Assembly: GCA_024228555.1 (NCBI GenBank)
Contig: JAAETI010000330.1
Location: 1 to 42,103, forward strand
From: a bacterium
GTDB taxonomy: Bacteria; Actinomycetota; Acidimicrobiia; Spongiisociales; UBA5794
DNA: 42,103 bases
Direction of reading: 5' to 3'
A program made the translations under genes and the position numbers. This document shows positions 39,297 to 42,103 of this stretch, one piece after another (position 1 is the stretch's first letter; every line of letters starts with the position of its first letter). Under the pieces are notes generated by a model, which was not told where the DNA came from, made no database searches, and saw nothing but the letters and a program-made list of their open reading frames with translations.

Positions 39297-41363
39297 GTGA
39301 AGGTCTACCCACCTGAAAAGATCCGCAACGTCGCGCTAGTTGGACACAGCGGAGCAGGGAAGACCACACTCGCTGAGGCCTTGCTTTATCGCGCCGGCAC
39401 CATTTCCCGCCTGGGTCGTGTCGAAGAAGGGAACACAGTTACGGACTTCGATCCGGAAGAGCATGAGCGAGGCCACTCGCTGAGCCTCGCACTTGCCCCA
39501 ATCGAATGGAACGGCCACAAGATCAACATCATCGACACGCCGGGCCACACCGACTTTGTTGCGGATGTCTATGCGGGCCTTCATGCGGCCGATCTCGCTG
39601 TCTTTGTCGTCTCGGCAACGGATGGCGTTGAGGTTGGAACCGAGCGAGCCTGGCGCGCCGCTGAGGAACTCGGACTCCCCCGCATGATCTTCATCAACAA
39701 ACTCGACAAAGAAGAAGCATCGTTTGACCGCACACTGGAGTCCCTCCAGGAGCGTTTTGGCGCCGGCATCGCCCCTATCGAATTGCCGATCGGCGAAGGC
39801 CCCTCCTTCCACGGCATTGCAGATCTCTTCACCGACAAGGCTTACATCTACGACAGCGGCTCTGGACAGGAAGCCGAGATCCCAGAGGAACTCGAAGCCA
39901 AAGAACACGAGGTCCACGACAACCTCGTCGAAGGAATCGTTGTTGCCGATGACGATCTGCTCGAGAAGTACCTCGAGGGTGAGGTACCAGGAGTGGAGGA
40001 ACTCGAAGAGACCATGGCCAAAGGCGTGGCTTCCGGGAGCGTCTTCCCGGTTGTGTGCGGCTCGGCCACAGGCCCCATCGCCGTTGATCGGCTCGCCGAC
40101 TTCATCTTGGAAATCGGCCCCTCCCCGCTCCGCCGACAGAAGCTAGTCGTCACGGCAGCGGGTAACGAAGTTGAGATCGATCTCAGATCCGACGGGGATC
40201 CGCTCGTCCAGGTCTTCAAGACGATTGCCGACCCCTATGTGGGCCAGATCTCCCTGTTCCGGGTTCTGTCCGGCAAGGTGACCAATGAGCTGGTGCTCCA
40301 CAACCAACGGAGCAATGGCGATGAGAAGCTGGCCAAGGTCGCATCGATGGTCGGCAAAGAATCAGAACTCGTCGACTCACTGCCAATGGGCGACCTCGGC
40401 GCCGTCGCCAAACTCAACGACACAGCAACCGGCGACACGCTGTCGGTGAAGAGCCAACCGATCACCGCGCCACCGCTGCGTAGGCCAACGCCGGTGCTGG
40501 CAACCGCCATCCACGCCAAGACCCAGGCCGACACCGACAAGCTGGCCAACGCGCTGCGACGGATCCAGCAAGAGGACCCCGTCCTCATTATCGATCGCAA
40601 CGCGGAGACCCACCAGACCCTGATGCGGGGTATGGGCGAGACACATCTCACGATCACCCAGCAAAGGCTCAGCCGGAAGTTCGGTGTCGAGGTCGAAACC
40701 GAGCCGGTGCGGGTGCCATACCGCGAGACGATCAGTCGCCGCGCCCAAGCTGAAGGCAAGTACAAGAAGCAGAGCGGTGGACACGGCCAGTTTGGCGTCG
40801 CCATGCTGAAGGTGGAGCCGACCCAGCGCGGAAACGGCTTCGAGTTCGTGGATGAGATCAAGGGTGGCTCGATCCCCCGTCAATTCATCCCTGCAGTTGA
40901 GCAAGGTATCCGGGAAACGATGGTCGACGGCGGAGTGCTTGGATTCCCTGTGGTCGATGTCCGGGTCCGTGTCTACGACGGCAAGTACCACTCGGTTGAT
41001 TCTTCAGAGATGAGCTTCAAGATGGCGGGACGGCTCGGCTTCAAGGCGGCAATGTCCGAGGCCAACCCCATCGTTCTCGAGCCTGTGTCCCAGATCACGG
41101 TTTCCGTGCCCTCCAACTATCAGGGCGAGGTCATGGGAGATTTGTCGTCCCGCCGCGGTCAAGTGCAAGGCACCGAAGCATCGTCCGGCGGTCGCCAGAT
41201 GATTACTGCTCTCGTACCGACCTCCGAGATCATCAGCTATGCGATGGATCTCCGCTCGATAACTCAGGGCTGGGGTAGTTTCACCGCTGAGCACGACCAC
41301 TATCAGGAGCTGCCGTCGCACCTGACCGACAAAGTCGTGGCCGAAGCCAAGGAAGACGACTAG
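39297..41363 (+). CDS. Elongation factor G-like protein (EF-G2/FusA2 paralogue)
   Basis: A 688-residue translational GTPase. G1 is GHSGAGKTT, G3 is DTPGH and G4 is NKLD. Switch I reads RGHSLS instead of RGITI, the divergence seen in the EF-G2/non-canonical group. Domains II-V follow: domain II near DPLVQVFKTIADPYVGQISLFRVLSG, domain IV near YRETISRRAQAEGKYKKQSGGHGQFG and VDVRVRVYDGKYHSVDSSEMSFKMAG, domain V near VSVPSNYQGEVMGDLSSRRG. It acts on the ribosome; in characterised cases EF-G2 has reduced or specialised translocation or recycling activity. GTG start with GAGGAG upstream. Its neighbourhood lacks rpsL, rpsG and tuf, so it is not the main fusA. The stop shares CTAG with the convergent ppx gene. 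Confidence 0.93.
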   Translation: MKVYPPEKIRNVALVGHSGAGKTTLAEALLYRAGTISRLGRVEEGNTVTDFDPEEHERGHSLSLALAPIEWNGHKINIIDTPGHTDFVADVYAGLHAADLAVFVVSATDGVEVGTERAWRAAEELGLPRMIFINKLDKEEASFDRTLESLQERFGAGIAPIELPIGEGPSFHGIADLFTDKAYIYDSGSGQEAEIPEELEAKEHEVHDNLVEGIVVADDDLLEKYLEGEVPGVEELEETMAKGVASGSVFPVVCGSATGPIAVDRLADFILEIGPSPLRRQKLVVTAAGNEVEIDLRSDGDPLVQVFKTIADPYVGQISLFRVLSGKVTNELVLHNQRSNGDEKLAKVASMVGKESELVDSLPMGDLGAVAKLNDTATGDTLSVKSQPITAPPLRRPTPVLATAIHAKTQADTDKLANALRRIQQEDPVLIIDRNAETHQTLMRGMGETHLTITQQRLSRKFGVEVETEPVRVPYRETISRRAQAEGKYKKQSGGHGQFGVAMLKVEPTQRGNGFEFVDEIKGGSIPRQFIPAVEQGIRETMVDGGVLGFPVVDVRVRVYDGKYHSVDSSEMSFKMAGRLGFKAAMSEANPIVLEPVSQITVSVPSNYQGEVMGDLSSRRGQVQGTEASSGGRQMITALVPTSEIISYAMDLRSITQGWGSFTAEHDHYQELPSHLTDKVVAEAKEDD

Positions 41364-42103
41364 AGCTGAGCTAGCTCTAGCGCCAGTCCATCGAGAATGT
41401 CGCTGACCGAGATTCCGACCTCGGTCCCGCCGAGGTGAGCTACCGCTCGTTCGGCACAGATTGCACCGGCTTGCAGCACACCCGCCCTTGCCGGCGACAC
41501 CGCAGGCAACGCCGCTATCTCGCTCGGGGTCATCCCGAGGAGCCAATCAACCGTCGCCCTTAGCTCAGCGAAGGGGAGTATGGCGTCGTAGCTGTCGGCC
41601 GCATGGTGCGCAGCAGCAAGGGTCAAGAAGGTGCCGCCGGAGCCCAAGATCCGGTCGGGCACATAGGGGGGCACGACACCATCAAAAAGGCTATCGACGT
41701 ACGCCCGGATCTCATCGGGATCACTGAGGCCGCGATTCTGCATACGCTCGGTAAGCCGGACCGATCCGATATCGATACTGATCGCATAGTCCGGGTAGTG
41801 CTCACCGATCACAAACTCCGTGCTGCCGCCTCCAACATCGATCACACAGTACGAATCACTGCCCACAAGCGCGTTGGTTGCACCGTTGAAGGTCAACCTC
41901 GCCTCCTCGACACCATCAATCACTCTTGGCGAAAACCCGAGGACGGCAGCAACCCTGTCGGTAAACATCGGTCCATTTTCGGCGCTCCTAGTTGCTGCGG
42001 TTGCCACGCCGCCACACGACTCGACGTTGGCGTCGCGAATGAGCTCCGCAAAGTAGCCGAGCCCTGCGAGCGCCCGTCCCATAGGTTCATCGCTGAGGGC
42101 ACC
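41360..42103 (-). CDS. Ppx/GppA family phosphatase, partial (5' end outside window)
   Basis: The frame is open to the right edge (about 247 residues visible). It belongs to the exopolyphosphatase/pppGpp phosphatase family of the actin-like ATPase fold. Motifs are GVATAATRSAENG, YCVIDVGGGSTEFVIG, ISIDIGSVRLTERM and ILGSGGTFLTLAAA, then a C-terminal region with the metal/phosphate site VSDILDGLALE. It hydrolyses polyphosphate and/or pppGpp in the cytoplasm. In actinobacteria the family has ~310-residue short forms, and the visible size fits. Its stop overlaps the EF-G2 stop through the same CTAG. Confidence 0.93.
   Translation of the reverse strand, partial: GALSDEPMGRALAGLGYFAELIRDANVESCGGVATAATRSAENGPMFTDRVAAVLGFSPRVIDGVEEARLTFNGATNALVGSDSYCVIDVGGGSTEFVIGEHYPDYAISIDIGSVRLTERMQNRGLSDPDEIRAYVDSLFDGVVPPYVPDRILGSGGTFLTLAAAHHAADSYDAILPFAELRATVDWLLGMTPSEIAALPAVSPARAGVLQAGAICAERAVAHLGGTEVGISVSDILDGLALELAQL

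Noticed and set aside
1-42103. CRISPR arrays, IS elements, integrases, phage genes or rRNA
   Set aside because: No regularly spaced repeats, transposase or integrase motifs, or rRNA sequence were seen. The window looks like ordinary core chromosome.

Overview
The window is chromosomal DNA from a high-GC (about 60% by eye) Gram-positive-type bacterium, most likely an actinobacterium. An Acidimicrobiia-like marine or freshwater lineage fits best, but that is inference. Supporting signs are a complete-looking menaquinone route rather than ubiquinone, an F420-type luciferase-like oxidoreductase, an EF-G2 paralogue, OmpR/HAMP two-component pairs, Thr-rich lipoproteins, frequent GTG/TTG starts, and many transcripts that look leaderless. 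There is no phage, IS element, CRISPR array or rRNA. The gene order is dense, with repeated tail-to-tail and stop/start overlaps.

Layout. 1-4130: the 3' end of a sensor kinase converges on a five-gene minus-strand operon. The operon encodes a D/E-rich exported protein, two small membrane-anchored proteins, ApbE flavin transferase and a four-His ferric-reductase-like membrane cytochrome. It looks like an extracytosolic flavin/haem redox module whose flavinylated partner is not obvious, and it is the most interesting part of the window. 4130-8855: a PPOX-family flavoprotein, a methyltransferase, and a polar amino-acid ABC importer. The importer's binding protein is split from its permease/ATPase by an inverted SAM hydrolase gene. 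8906-15633: a class V aminotransferase, a PQQ-type beta-propeller lipoprotein coupled to a membrane-anchored EEP-fold protein with an altered active site, an M3 oligopeptidase and an EamA transporter.

15643-27187 is the menaquinone region: menE divergent from menB-menA, a VOC protein, an ABC-2 exporter (one ATPase, two permeases), a GntR regulator with a DUF1648 membrane protein, and menD convergent with menF. An alpha/beta hydrolase nearby could be MenH. MenC and MenG are not recognised here. 27198-30602: a CBS-BON protein and a large GNAT/acyl-CoA synthetase fusion. 30693-34316: an LTD-like lipoprotein, a second HK/RR pair paralogous to the first, and a divergent acidic exported protein. 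34313-42103: an ABC-F ATPase with an LLM oxidoreductase, a GGDEF-EAL protein, tRNA-Leu(TAA) with a tandem hairpin repeat at its 3' end, EF-G2 and a partial Ppx/GppA phosphatase.

Regulation. A TANNNT -10 box lies 6-10 nt before the start codon of about 15 genes, usually without a Shine-Dalgarno sequence, which suggests leaderless transcription. Complete promoters can be read for the gntR gene (TTGACA-N17-TAGGGT), the second response regulator (TTGAGA-N16-TAGGGT) and tRNA-Leu (TTGGAC-N17-TAGCCT). Internal operon genes instead use GGAGG-type sites or ATGA/GTGA/TGATG overlaps.
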